64,000 nt of DNA from Proteles cristata cristata. Its lineage: Eukaryota > Chordata > Mammalia > Carnivora > Hyaenidae. Made by a program: the position numbers and the translations under genes. Numbering within the stretch: position 1 is the stretch's first letter; each line of letters starts with the position of its first letter. The notes beneath the pieces were generated by a model. The model was not told the origin of the DNA and did no database searches. It saw nothing but the letters and a program-made list of their open reading frames with translations. The stretch covers positions 434,001 through 498,000 of the forward strand of contig JAESUZ010005092.1 of assembly GCA_017311185.1 (NCBI GenBank). The letters run 5' to 3'. This document shows positions 54,250-64,000 of the stretch, piece by piece.

Positions 54250-54497
54250 AAAGGTGTGTATTTAAAATTTTTAAAAAATGTTTCTTTATTTTTGAGAGAG
54301 AGGGAGAGAGACAGAGCACGAGTGGGGAAGGTGCGGAGAGAGAGGGAGACAGAATTTGAAGCAGGCTCTGGGCTCCGAGCTGTCAACACAGAGCCTGATG
54401 CGGGGCTTGAACTCACAAACTGTGAGATCATGACCTGAGCCTGAGTCAGATGCTTTAACCAACTGAGCCACCCAGGCACCACAAAGGTGTGTATTTA
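54250..54497 (-). mobile_element. CanSINE with perfect 15-bp duplication
   Basis: The reverse SINE (54265-54482) runs from TTTAAAAAATGTTTC to head end GAGCCACCCAGGCACC. Flanks AAAGGTGTGTATTTA at 54250-54264 and 54483-54497 are identical, so this copy is relatively young, though its core carries substitutions. Confidence 0.95.
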
Positions 54498-55480
54498 TAC
54501 ATGTATATTCATATAAATAAAGTAACTGATAAAAATCTTCATAAAATCATAGTATTCTATCATCATATCCTTTTTCATTTTTCCTAACTGATAATTTTTG
54601 CCCCTTATGTCTTAGTATAAAGAAATCCAGGATCTCACTTGTGGTTGCCCAACCCCCAAACTGTCTGAAAACCCTTAGAGTCTCATGAATGCCAACTGTG
54701 GACTGTGTGTTTCTCTGTGTTGGGGAAGGATGTCAATCCAGCTTCCTGACCCAAAAGATGCAGCAGATTGAGGCTGGCTTTCAGAACATGCCACTGTTAA
54801 GACTGGCCTCCTGCAGTGTGGTTTGTGATGCTGATGCCTGGCTGTAATCATGCTCCCTGATCTAGACATCTATCTGTACTTGGTCCTTGAAGGACATGCT
54901 CTCTATGTCTTTTGACCTGAGGTAAGCTGAGAGTGAGGCTTTCCATGCTCAGCTTTTTCAGTTCCTGTGCAACCAACTTCCAGGACCCATCAGCCAGAAG
55001 GGACCAAGTCAAGACTAGGATCTTCCAGCTCAGAACCACAACATTGCCACCCTCCTTTCCTCTCTAAGAAGTCCACCAAGAGGTTCAGGCAAGTTTTCCT
55101 TTTTAAATCTCAGAAGTCATTATTCATTTACCTTTCCCAGAATATAGCAATAGGTTAGCACTTCTCCCAGAAAGGAGAGCCTGTGCTTCCAACAAATATA
55201 ATTCTTGAGGGGTCTACCTTAGTTAAAGTACTGGTGGAACAGTTCACTGATAGGATAGATGTGATGTGCACTGCACAGGTCTGCAAAGAGTCACATCAAA
55301 CTATTATAGTTGGTCATTGCCTTATAGGACGGCGGGGATCGTATGAAGTATGGTCCTGTTTACTCCATAGGAATTTGAATGGACTAAATTTTGGGTTGAT
55401 TATATTTTGGGAGGATCAGTGAAGTCGTCTGCACACACGCATACACATACATATTACACATAAGCAAATCAACTTAAAAA
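54498..55480. other. No gene or named repeat recognised
   Basis: About 1 kb unassigned. Frames 54675-54869, 54848-55039 (minus) and 55183-55422 (plus) have no recognisable features. Confidence 0.5.
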
Positions 55481-55489
55481 AAATAAAAA

Positions 55490-57255
55490 TGTTTCTTTTT
55501 CTCACCCAGATCACTTCCATCATTCTACACCAATGCCATTATTCCTTTCAACCTAAAACAAATCCCCTCATGATCACCCTTCCCTCTTGAGCTATAACCA
55601 TATTTCTCTGCTGCTCTTTACAGCAAAAGTCTTCAAATTGTCTTTATAAATCATGCTGATGATGTTTTCTCTCTTCACTCATTGCTCTGCTCTCATCAAG
55701 GTCACTAATGGGCTCCATAGTGTTGACCCAGTGGTCGGTTTCAGTATTCATCACACCTGACCCGTGAGCAACTCCTTCCATTTAAGAGTATGGTCTCCTG
55801 GCTTCCAGGATAGTAGCACTTTGAGTTTTCCTGCTCCTTTGCTAGCAGAGCCATCTTAGTCTCCTTTACTGATTTTGCCTCAACACCTTCCCATCTTGAT
55901 GTTGGGTGTTTCAGGGTTCAAACCTCGAGTTTCTTCTCTAGTGTGATTTCATCAGGCATGGCTTTAAATACCATGTATGTTAACCATACCCCAATATTTT
56001 ACTGTTAGCCTAGTCTGACATTCCTGAATTCTAGATTGAAATATCCTGCTGCCTATTCAATATGTCCCATACTTACCTCCACCAAGGAGTGTGGTAAGCA
56101 TGTTAAATTCAGCATACCCAAAACTGAACTCATGCTGTTTCCTCTCAAATTCAATCTCGCCTTTTTCTCAAGATGATAAATGGTAACTCCATCCTTTCAA
56201 TGGCCCAAGCAAAATTTTTGGAGTCGTCCTTGACCCCTCTCCTTCTTTCATATTCTGTATGTAATCCACCAGCAGGTCTTGTTGACTCTACCTTCAACTT
56301 ATATCCAGAATCTGAACACTTCTCACCAACTCTTGTGCCACCCCCTTGGCTCAAGACTCAATCACCATCTCCTTGAATTGCTGTAACAGCCTTTACACTG
56401 GCTGCCCTGACTCAGCTTTGAGTCCCTTCCATCATTCAACACAAGGTGATTCTGTTAAATCATAAGCAGACTGTCACTTTACTCACAACCTTACAAAAGT
56501 CCCTCACCTTTCCCAGAGTAAAGCAAAGTCCTTATAATGAGCTACTAGACCCCACATGACATGAGGGATGCCTCTGACCTCATTGCCCTTTTCTTCTCCT
56601 ATCCCCCACTTCAGCCTCCCAGTTTTCCCTAGGACAGGTGAGGCAAGGCTTTGTCTCTGGACCTTTGCATTTGAGGCTCCTTTTGCCTGAACTTGGAATA
56701 CTCTTCCCCAAATATCTAGTAGCTTGTAAATTTAATCCATGCAGGTCTTTGACTCTATACCCTATTCTTAGTGAGGCTTTCCATTACTACACTGTTTCAA
56801 ACAGCATTCCTCCAACCCTCCTGGAATTTTTTATTTCCCTTTCCAGCCTTTTCTTCTTCATAGCTATTATTACCATCTATATTTGTTCATAAGGCTCCCA
56901 TAACAAATAATTACAGACTGGATGGCTTAAAACAACAGAAACTTATTGTCTCAGAAACTTAATCCAGTATGACCCCATCTTAACTTGACTGAATCTGAAA
57001 AGGCTATTTCCAAATACATTCACCTGCCCAGGTACCAGGGGTTAGACTTCAGCATATCTTTGGAGGACACAGCCCATAGCACCATCTGATATACAACTTA
57101 TTTTACTGATTTTGTTTGTTGTTTTTCAATTCATACAAGAATGAAAGCTCTCAGAAGGCAGAGTTTTGGTCTGATTTTTTTTTCTTGTTGTTATCCTCTC
57201 AGGGACTCACACAGTGGTATGTGTCCCATAAAGATTTGTTGAATGACTGGAGTCT
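55490..57255 (+). mobile_element. Long LINE-2 copy with nested MLT1 LTR
   Basis: L2 blocks run in order for about 1.5 kb: CACCAATGCCATTATTCCTT, CTCATCAAGGTCACTAATGG, CAAAACTGAACTCATGCTGT, a GGAGTCGTCCTTGACCCCTC block, GTCTTGTTGACTCTACCTTC, TGAATTGCTGTAACAGCCTT, TACTCACAACCTTACAAAAG, TCTGGACCTTTGCATTTGAG, TGAACTTGGAATACTCTTCC, and after the LTR ATGAAAGCTCTCAGAAGGCA and ATAAAGATTTGTTGAATGAC. The plus frame 56173-56376 is a decayed remnant of the L2 reverse-transcriptase C-terminal region. Confidence 0.82.
56885..57092 (-). mobile_element. MLT1-like LTR, internally deleted, nested in L2
   Basis: CATAACAAATAATTACAGAC, TGGATGGCTTAAAACAACAG and AAACTTATTGTCTCAGAAAC give one end. CTATTTCCAAATACATTCAC, AGGTACCAGGGGTTAGACTT and CAGCATATCTTTGGAGGACA give the other. 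About half of a full LTR is missing between. Confidence 0.78.
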
Positions 57256-57955
57256 CCCTGCTAGCTTGCCATGATGAAGAGGATAAAGCCCCACCACTAG
57301 ACACAGCACTTACATACTTCGACAATCTACCCCTCAATTAACTTTTCATGTGTAGCTCTTGTCTCACAGCTCTTGTCTCTCACTAAAGTGAACTCCTGGC
57401 TCTTCTTCTGTAATAAGCCCTTTTGCAACTCCCCATATTTGCTCTTTCTTTCCCCACCTCCTAAAATATGTTCCTTCTCTTCTTCATAACACACATTACT
57501 CTGTTCAAATCTCATAATCCTCCTAAGATGAGTTCAGTTCTCTTTGAAACCTGGTCTGAGCCCAGATGCAGGTGATAGCTTCCACCCCTGGGTCCCTTGC
57601 ATTGTGCTAGCTTTTCCACTAGCAATCTGGTAGGATTTTCATTTTATCACATGAATCTGTTGGTTTGTTGTCATGACCCGCCTGGCCATTCCATTAAACT
57701 GGGAGGCCTTTCAGGGAGTGGCCAAGGCCTTCTTATCTTTCTGTCTTCCATTTCTTCAACCTCCAAAATCCATTCACTGCTTGGGCTGCAATAGCTGTGA
57801 GGTAAAAACCAACAGATGGAATGAAAGAGGCAAACCAGATTCAAATTCTGGGATTTGAAGTGACAGCAGATATAGTGTTGGCCATGGGCCCCAGAACATG
57901 TGTCCTAGAGATTCAGGCAATGAGTAAAGTAGGAAAGATGAGGCTTCTAAGGCTT
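57256..57955. other. No gene or named repeat recognised
   Basis: Unassigned, pyrimidine-rich in its first half. Confidence 0.5.
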
Positions 57956-57957
57956 TT

Positions 57958-58200
57958 TATTTTATTTTTTTTGTGTGTGTGTGTTTTTTTTTTAATGTTT
58001 TTTTTTTTTTTTTTATTTATTTCTAGAGAGAGAGAGACAGCGTGAGCAGGGGAGGGTCAGAGAGAGAGGGAGTCACAGACTGAAACAGGCTCCAGGCTCT
58101 GAGCTGGCAGTCAGCACAGAGCCCGACGCGGGGCTCGAACCCACGAACCGCGAGATCATGACCCAAGCGAAAGTCGGACGCTTAACCGACTAAGCCACCC
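57958..58200 (-). mobile_element. Young CanSINE missing last 8-9 head bases
   Basis: Near-consensus reverse SINE (body about 57990-58200) with roughly a dozen CpGs in its tRNA-related half and an intact box B complement (GGGCTCGAAC, 58131-58140). The head ends at AAGCCACCC without GGCGCCCC's usual AGGCGCCCC end. The T-rich tail is long and contains a GT run (57971-57983). No convincing target duplication. Subtype signature: GGGAGTCACAGACTGAAAC. Confidence 0.94.
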
Positions 58201-58599
58201 TAAAGCAGTCACCACATGCCTTCCAGGAAAGTCCTCAGTCATGGGCAGAAAGTGCAGAGCTTAGCACTCAAACACTCAAATACGCAAAATAGATGGTGCA
58301 GGAGACCAAAAAAGGGGCTCTGTCTCTCCAAACTGTCTACCAACAATGGCCAGTCCAGTAAGTGGAGGCAGAGTAGACCTTCCTCCTGTCATTTGCACTG
58401 TCTCCAAAGTCCATTTGCTTAGAGCCATTTCCAGAGGTATTTAGAGTATTGCGGGTGAATTTAATAGTGTGGTCTTAGATGTATATGAGCCAGAGTGGCT
58501 ATAAAAATTGCAGCTGCCAACTGCACAAATTTCCTAGAGGAACAATCCTTCCCCCAAAGTAATTCAAAGGTACAATTGATCTGTTTCATCTTTAGGCAG
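58201..58599. other. No gene or named repeat recognised
   Basis: Unassigned; the plus frame 58216-58422 is short with no domain. Confidence 0.5.
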
Positions 58600-58750
58600 T
58601 GTTCCACAAAATCATAGAACTACTACATTAGAATCATGTGAGTGCTTTTCGAAAATCTAATTCCTAGGTCCATTTAAATTCCCCCTGAATCAGGTCTTTA
58701 GGTGGAGCCCTAAAATCTTCATTGTCAGTGAACACCTCCATGCCCCTGGA
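58600..58750 (+). mobile_element. MER5A-like hAT relic
   Basis: ACTACATTAGAATCATGTGA, GTGCTTTTCGAAAATCTAAT, CCCTGAATCAGGTCTTTAGG and a TGGAGCCCTAAAATCTTCAT block match the order of MER5A-type elements. Confidence 0.6.
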
Positions 58751-59149
58751 AAATACGACACCATAAGGAGGTTTAAAGATTTCCTGTATAAAAGGAACCC
58801 ACTGCTAAATCCATCTATAGGAGCTATCAAGATTAACTATATTTTTGACAAAGCTGAGAAGGGAGGGTAATAAACAGCAAGTCTTTGGATCAAGTTGGGG
58901 TTTCTCTAAATACTCCACCATCTCCAAACTGAACTATTCTTAGAAAGTAAGTCCCCAGAAAGGAGCTTGTGGGCAGAAGCAAGCAGTCCCACAGGGCTGG
59001 CATACAGAATGAAAGAGCAATTCTTGAGAGTTTATTATCAATCATACCCAAAGAAAGGCAGGGATTGTAGGACAAGGAGATACTCTGGACAGTTATTCTG
59101 TATGCTTTTTCACAGACCATGGAACTAAATATTGATTCCAGATGCAAGT
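58751..59149. other. No gene or named repeat recognised
   Basis: Unassigned; the minus frame 58890-59192 has no domain. Confidence 0.5.
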
Positions 59150-59375
59150 GGTCTAGTGGAAACAACAAGGTCTTTGGAATAAGAAAGAACACGGCTTTAA
59201 TTCCTATTTTATCAGTTATTTCTAGCTCAGTGAATCTGAGGAAATTCTTTAATTTATCTTAGCTTCAGTTTCCTCATCTGCACAATAGAAACATTACCAC
59301 TTGACTGGTCTGTGGTAAAGATTAAATGAAATAAAATATGTGAGATCACCTACCATGACACTTGATATTTGTAAG
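59150..59375 (+). repeat. MIR
   Basis: TCTAGTGGAAACAACAAGGT, TTAGCTTCAGTTTCCTCATC, TGCACAATAGAAACATTACC, GGTAAAGATTAAATGAAATA and CCTACCATGACACTTGATAT follow MIR order. Confidence 0.72.
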
Positions 59376-59440
59376 GCCCTAGAATCTTCTAGTTTCATTT
59401 CACTTGTCCCAGTAAGAGATCATCAGAGGTTGGTATTGTT

Positions 59441-59636
59441 AGAAGAAGATGTAGAAGAGGCAGAAGAAGAGGAGGAGAAAGAGAAGGGGAAGGAGTGGGG
59501 GAAGGAAAGAGGGGAAAAGAAAAAGGTGGGTGAGGAGGAGGAAAGGAAAGAAGGGAAGGAATAAGGGAGGAAGGGATAAAAAGAGAAAATGAGAAAGAAA
59601 ATGAAAAAAGAAAAAAATATTGAAAGAAAAGAAAAT
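59441..59636 (+). repeat. Polypurine tract, about 190 bp
   Basis: A G/A-rich run with rare pyrimidines (for example 59461, 59496, 59527, 59531, 59562, 59576). Uninterrupted purine blocks of 30-34 bases lie between them. It creates glutamate/lysine-rich frames on plus and phenylalanine/serine/proline-rich frames on minus. Confidence 0.95.
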
Positions 59637-60117
59637 TAGCTTGCTCCAGTTCCACCGATATAAAGTAAGTTACCCATATATAAAATGTTCTACTGCATAT
59701 TTCAATTAACACCTTTAAAGGATCCATCATGCCACTGTAGATTGCTCCAAATAACTAGACAGTAGAATAAGACTATTTTCTGTAGCTCAGAGTGAAATAA
59801 TAGGGAAGTAAACATTGGAAAGCTTTTAAAGCATCCTAAATTGTCTTTTCTTCCCTCAAATGTCGAAATACCTGTCTCAACAGATATTTTTAAACTGCAT
59901 TCCTTTTTCAAGATCCTTCTATTCCTAGTGTCTTTCTTAGGAATGAAAGACATAACCTAGCTGGAAACAGCTCCATCTGGGGTGGGATAGGAAGGGAGTT
60001 TAAGTAAATTTCAATTTGACCATCTCCTAGATCTTGGTAGAGATTGATTGTTTTACCACTGAGTTTTGTGGAAACTGGAGAGAAAAATAATCTTTTGATA
60101 TTTTCTACTGCTCCCAT
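59637..60117. other. No gene or named repeat recognised
   Basis: Unassigned AT-rich DNA. Confidence 0.5.
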
Positions 60118-60645
60118 TGTCTACTGCTACATAACAAATCATCTCAAAACTCAATAATTTAAAATAACAATATTGTCAGTCATGGTTCTTTAAATTGACT
60201 GGGCTCAGCTGGGTGGCTTTCCCTTGGGGTCTTTCATGTGGTTGCCATCTGGGACTAGAGTCTATGAAGGCTCTCTGTGCTGGATGTGAAGCTGGGTCAT
60301 TCTCAAAACCAGCAGTTGATTTAAGAAGTTGGCTGGGAGCTCAGCTGGGGCTGACAACCAGAAAACCTACACATGGCCTCTCCAGGTGGCTTCAGCCTCT
60401 TGGGCATAGTGACTAGATTTTGAGACGGAAAGCCCCAAGAATGAGCACTTCAAAAGAACCAAGAGGAGGCTGCAAGGCTTCTTATGATCTAGTCTTGAAG
60501 TCACATGATGTCACTTCTACTGTACTCTATTGGTTACACAGGGCCAGCTAGCACCAGCACCCACACCCGACTATGCAAGAGAATGACTCCTAGAAAGCAG
60601 AGTTTGTGGGGGGCCACCTTGGCAGACTGACTGCTACATCCATTA
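60118..60645 (-). mobile_element. MLT1-like MaLR LTR relic
   Basis: GTCTACTGCTACATAACAAA, TCAATAATTTAAAATAACAA, GGGCTCAGCTGGGTGGCTTT, CTTCTTATGATCTAGTCTTG, AGTCACATGATGTCACTTCT and a ACTCTATTGGTTACACAGGG block follow a reversed older MLT1-type LTR. Confidence 0.7.
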
Positions 60646-61279
60646 TCTTATAATTAACTTTTCTGCTCATAGGGACATTTGTACCTTTACAAAACCATTT
60701 TAGCACAAACTCCAAATGGAAGTTTCATCTGAAAAGAGGATTACTATCAAAGGTAACAAAACACACGACCAAACATAGCCTGTTAAGGTGTCTGTGAAAG
60801 ACTTTTTACTAGATGGGGGTCCACTAGAGATATGCACCATTTTAGAGTTTTTGGTCCCAATCTTTAGACTGAAAGGGAGTTGGAGTCTCCCAGATGCTAA
60901 GGAGTCCCAAGGGAGTGAGCTGGCACAGATGAACCATTTATGTTGAATATTTTGGGCAACTCACTTCCCCTACTTCTTTCATCTGGAAAAAAAGAGGGAG
61001 CAATACTATGTGATTTTTAGGATCTCTTCCCTCCTGATATTCCATTAATGTGCCAGTGGCTTAGGGAACTTTGCAGAATAGATCATTTTAGTTAACTTAT
61101 GATTGTTGTAATGCATTTTCCTAAATCACCTCTTTTTTTACCTTTTGGTTCATTCATGAGACTAGATCAGGCAGGGTGCATAGAACTGTGGTTCCATCAC
61201 AGTGTGATGGAGATCAGAGTGCAGACATGGAGGCAGCAGGTACTGGATGGAATCGTGGGCTACAATATTTACAAGAGCA
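60646..61279. other. No gene or named repeat recognised
   Basis: Unassigned; the plus frame 61099-61317 has no domain and runs into a MIR. Confidence 0.5.
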
Positions 61280-61400
61280 AGACCTGTTTCCATGTATATA
61301 ACCTCTCTGATCCTTAGCTTTCTCATTTGTAAAAAATATTGAGACCATAGTTTTGTTGGCAGGACTACATGAGATGAACTTTAAGATCCTACCCCAGGTC
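61280..61400 (+). repeat. MIR
   Basis: ACCTCTCTGATCCTTAGCTT, TCTCATTTGTAAAAAATATT, GAGACCATAGTTTTGTTGGC and a CTACATGAGATGAACTTTAA block follow the MIR core. Confidence 0.65.
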
Positions 61401-62160
61401 TTTTTACCAGTGGGCCATTTCTGTTGTCTGTTTTTATCTTTTAACTTCACTTGAATGGCTTAAGGGTTATGGTATACCTGTAGCTTTTAGTTACCACAAA
61501 TCTGTTTGAGAAGTATCCAGGTATGAATAATACACATAAATAATATATGAGTGAACTGTATTTCAAAGCAAGGCAAGCATATTTGACCATTTGCACTCAA
61601 ACCACAGTTTCAAACCAACCAAATATATCAAATGGGTCAACAGCATTTGTAAGGCCCTGCGCAAGTCTCCATAGAAGACAAGGTTCACGTTAGATCCCTG
61701 CATTCAAAGCTTCATCCAGTCTACATACCCAGAATTGGTAAGTCTACTTACTCCCAGCTGCTGAATTGGGAGTAATTTGATGGTTAGACCACCAACACAG
61801 ATCACTCTGCCTGCCAAGGAGAGAAGTGAAAGCTTTCTTCTGCTTAGAGCTTAGCGATGGCTCTGAAAGCCTCTTGCAAACCAAGCACTGAACATGAGGC
61901 CATGTCTCCTTCTTTCCAGGTTTTCACAAGTAGGTCAAGAGCAGTTCAAGAAAGATTTACTTCTGAATCAGAAAACTGTTTCAAGTCACCAAGATTCAAA
62001 TTTGTCCGTGGCAGTAGGGATAGATGAAGGATACCAATGATTGTCTCTGGTAGTTAAAACAAATGGAAAGAACTCAAAAATATCATATGTACTACCACCC
62101 ATTCATCACCACAAGAGGTACTGAGGACCCACCTGAGCAAGGTGCTATGTGGGGACTGAG
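61401..62160. other. No gene or named repeat recognised
   Basis: Unassigned AT-rich DNA. Confidence 0.5.
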
Positions 62161-62163
62161 GGG

Positions 62164-62210
62164 TACGTGTGTGTGTGTGCGCACGGGTGTGCGTGCGTGA
62201 CATGCACACA
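62164..62210. repeat. GT/GCGT-rich alternating tract
   Basis: Alternating purine-pyrimidine at 62164-62185, then 62187-62199, broken by one GG step, with several CpGs (GTGCGCAC, GTGCGTGCGTG). Confidence 0.92.
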
Positions 62211-62257
62211 ATGCAGAGGCTTGAATGAATAACAAGGCTTTTAGGAACTCACAAACC

Positions 62258-62281
62258 GGGGGGTGGGGGGTGGGAGGTGGG
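62258..62281 (+). other. Canonical G-quadruplex motif
   Basis: Four G runs (6, 6, 3, 3) separated by loops of 1, 1 and 4 bases satisfy the G3+N1-7 rule on the plus strand. Confidence 0.9.
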
Positions 62282-63021
62282 CGCTAGGGACATACCTAAA
62301 TAGCCATAGTTCAAGAAAGTGCTTAGGATTAGAAAAGCTCAGGGTTCTGAGGACTGAGAAATGCCAGCAGTCAGATAACAGGAGGCAGACTTGTTGGGGA
62401 CGGAGGTCCCACTTCAGCTTGGCCCATGAAGTAGAGGCAGAAACAGTAAGCAATTTGGTTTAGAGGAATCACAGTTTAAGAATGAAGGAGGAGTAAGGGA
62501 ATTCTGTAAAGAAGGTTGATGCCAGACTCTAGAGCATTTTCAATATGGACCGAATGGGTCAAGTGACAGATAACACCATAATAGATAGTCATGTAAATGA
62601 GAAGGGAGTTTGTTTATTCCATGCAGGTTGGTAGTCCAGAGTCAGTATGCTGGCTCAACAATGGAGAGTCTCCAAGGAGACCCAGGCTCTTTTCATTTGC
62701 TCTGCCCCAACATTCTCACAGGTAGCTTTTGTCCTCCTGTGTGTCATCCCATAGTGGTAATATGGCTGTTCCACATCAATCCTCAGGTGTGTGCTACAGG
62801 CAGGAAGAAGGGTTCAGGGTAAAGGGACATGCTGGTTAAGCCCCTCCTAAGACTTGCACATACATCTCACTAGAAATTTATTGTACCATCCCTCACTGCA
62901 GGGGAGGCTTAAAAGTTTTGAGTATTTTACATTTCCTGCCTCCGAGGGAAAGAAAGCTAAGGGGAAAAAGACTTACAAGTCTCTTTTGAGGATGCATTTC
63001 ACAGTGTTTCATATAGAACTA
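62282..63021. other. No gene or named repeat recognised
   Basis: Unassigned; frames 62263-62463 and 62610-62822 have no domain. Confidence 0.5.
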
Positions 63022-63174
63022 CTGATGGCTTTGTTTTTTTTGTTGTTGTTGTTCTCTTTTTTTAAATTTATTTTATTTTATTTTATTTTTACAAATAGTT
63101 TATTGTCAAATTAGTTTCCACATAACACTCAGTGCTCATCCCCACAAGTGTCCTCCTCCATGCCTGATGGCTTT
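63022..63174 (-). mobile_element. Very short L1 3' end (about 110 bp)
   Basis: Reverse L1 3' tip: a T-rich tail, then AATAGTTTATTGTCAAATTA, GTTTCCACATAACACTCAGT and GCTCATCCCCACAAGTGTCC, closely matching the 11044-11115 part of the other felid L1. Flanks CTGATGGCTTT at 63022-63032 and 63164-63174 form an 11-bp duplication, so this is an extreme 5' truncation. Confidence 0.88.
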
Positions 63175-63264
63175 TGAATAGGGGAATAATAGCATTAAGA
63201 CTGTGCTTCTTGATAATGATTTTGGCTATAATACATGACCAAACTTTGAGAGAATGGTGGCCGA

Positions 63265-63385
63265 GAGAAAGAACTCTAAACCACAGAGATTAAATGATGG
63301 ATTCATAATTGTTCTTATATTAGTAAGTAGTGGAATCGGGACCTAAATCCAGGCTGGTGGCCCCCAAGCTCTTTTCACCCACTTA
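63265..63385 (-). repeat. MIR, reverse orientation
   Basis: ACCACAGAGATTAAATGATG, ATTAGTAAGTAGTGGAATCG, GGACCTAAATCCAGGCTGGT and GGCCCCCAAGCTCTTTTCAC follow the reversed MIR core to tRNA-like end. Confidence 0.65.
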
Positions 63386-63504
63386 AGGACTCCCAAGGAT
63401 TTGAACCTTATGATTGAGAGCCTGTAGAGCCTTTAATAGAACTATTTCATACATAGTCATAGGCATCAGCACCAAAACTAAAAAGCCAGTCGTTCATCCA
63501 TTCC

Positions 63505-63748
63505 TTCAGTCCTGCTTTATTTAAAATCTTTAAAAAAATGGTTATTTATTTTGACAGACAGAGCATGAAGGGGAGGGCCAAAGAGAGAGAGGGAGACACA
63601 GAATCTGGAGCAGACTCCAGGCTCAGAGCTATCAGCACAGAGCCCAGCGTGGGGCTCCAACCCACAAACTGAGATCATGACCTGAACCAAAGTTGGACGC
63701 TTAACTGACTGAGCCACCCAGGCTCCCCTTTTCAGTCCTGCTTTACTT
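63505..63748 (-). mobile_element. CanSINE with 18-bp duplication
   Basis: The reverse SINE (63523-63730) is flanked by TTCAGTCCTGCTTTATTT (63505-63522) and TTCAGTCCTGCTTTACTT (63731-63748), with one mismatch. The head ends GAGCCACCCAGGCTCCCC. Confidence 0.96.
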
Positions 63749-63784
63749 TGTTCTGTTGGTGTTCGAAACAATCCAGAGAGAGGG

Positions 63785-63955
63785 TGTAATAAAGTGGAAA
63801 GAATGGAGTTCAAAGAAAGATGGAGGTATGTTCAAATCCCAGCTCGTATTCCTCTTCCCAATGGTATGACTTGGGGCTAGTCACATAAATCTTTGACCTC
63901 TGGTATCATCATATATAAAATGGGAAGGTGAATAATAATAAAAGAGATGTGCAAA
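63785..63955 (+). repeat. MIR
   Basis: GGAGGTATGTTCAAATCCCA, GCTCGTATTCCTCTTCCCAA, TGACTTGGGGCTAGTCACAT, AAATCTTTGACCTCTGGTAT and ATATATAAAATGGGAAGGTG follow MIR order. Confidence 0.75.
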
Positions 63956-64000
63956 ATAAGAAAATGAGAGTCTGCCAAACATAAGACCAACATGAGTTAG

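Noticed and set aside
59340..59730. Glutamate/lysine-rich plus frame and serine/phenylalanine-rich minus frame
   Set aside because: Both arise from the polypurine tract.
1..64000. Search for U6, 7SL, Y RNA, 5S rRNA, mitochondrial insert (numt) and retrovirus coding regions
   Set aside because: None of their characteristic blocks was seen by eye; a covariance-model and database search would be needed to exclude diverged copies.

Overview
The window is non-coding DNA from a carnivore, almost certainly a cat (Felidae). At least 23 copies of the carnivore tRNA-Lys-derived SINE (CanSINE, felid SINEC_Fc type) are present. They are recognisable by the head GGCGCCTGGGTGGC or its complement, the core block around GTCATGATCT, and a CT-rich, AATAAA-bearing, A-rich tail. 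The longest stop-to-stop reading frame is about 150 codons, and I found no convincing exon, tRNA, snRNA or rRNA gene. The sequence is CpG-poor except inside the youngest SINEs. It is either an intergenic desert or the interior of a very large intron; nothing in the sequence decides between the two.

Layout. 1-7.2 kb is SINE-dense: eight CanSINEs, including two nested pile-ups at 5.6-6.1 and 6.7-7.2 kb, with older LTR-like, MIR and hAT relics between them. 7.2-19.3 kb has no CanSINE; it holds a 5'-truncated felid L1 at about 11 kb, old MIR and L2 fragments and AT-rich microsatellites. 19.3-21 kb holds two CanSINEs and two MLT1-type LTR relics in the same orientation. 21-33 kb is mostly unassigned DNA with many MIRs, some in inverted pairs, and four CanSINEs. 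33.4-34.5 kb is an antisense L1M 3' region interrupted by a CanSINE and a 57-bp GT-rich tract. 39-40.8 kb carries MLT1 and MLT2 LTR relics. 41-49 kb carries microsatellites (GA, a hexamer) and four CanSINEs. 50.5-54.5 kb holds L1M copies in both orientations, with a MER20 nested in one, plus a MER5A-like relic and an LTR-like relic. 55.5-57.3 kb is an unusually long LINE-2 copy with an MLT1-like LTR nested in it. 58-64 kb holds a young SINE, a polypurine tract, an MLT1-like LTR, Z-DNA and G4 motifs, a very short L1 3' end and a final CanSINE.

The layers give a relative insertion history. MIR, L2, MER20 and MER5A are oldest, then MLT1, MLT2 and L1M, then felid L1 and CanSINEs. The youngest CanSINEs have near-perfect target-site duplications and intact polymerase III box B.

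I found no undescribed coding or defence system. The points most worth a second look are a SINE carrying apparent 3'-transduced DNA, serial SINE insertion at one target site, a 24-bp perfect palindrome, a 40-bp near-palindrome, G4 and Z-DNA motifs, and rare octamer and hexamer tandem repeats. All family names come from recalled consensus patterns, not from a database search.
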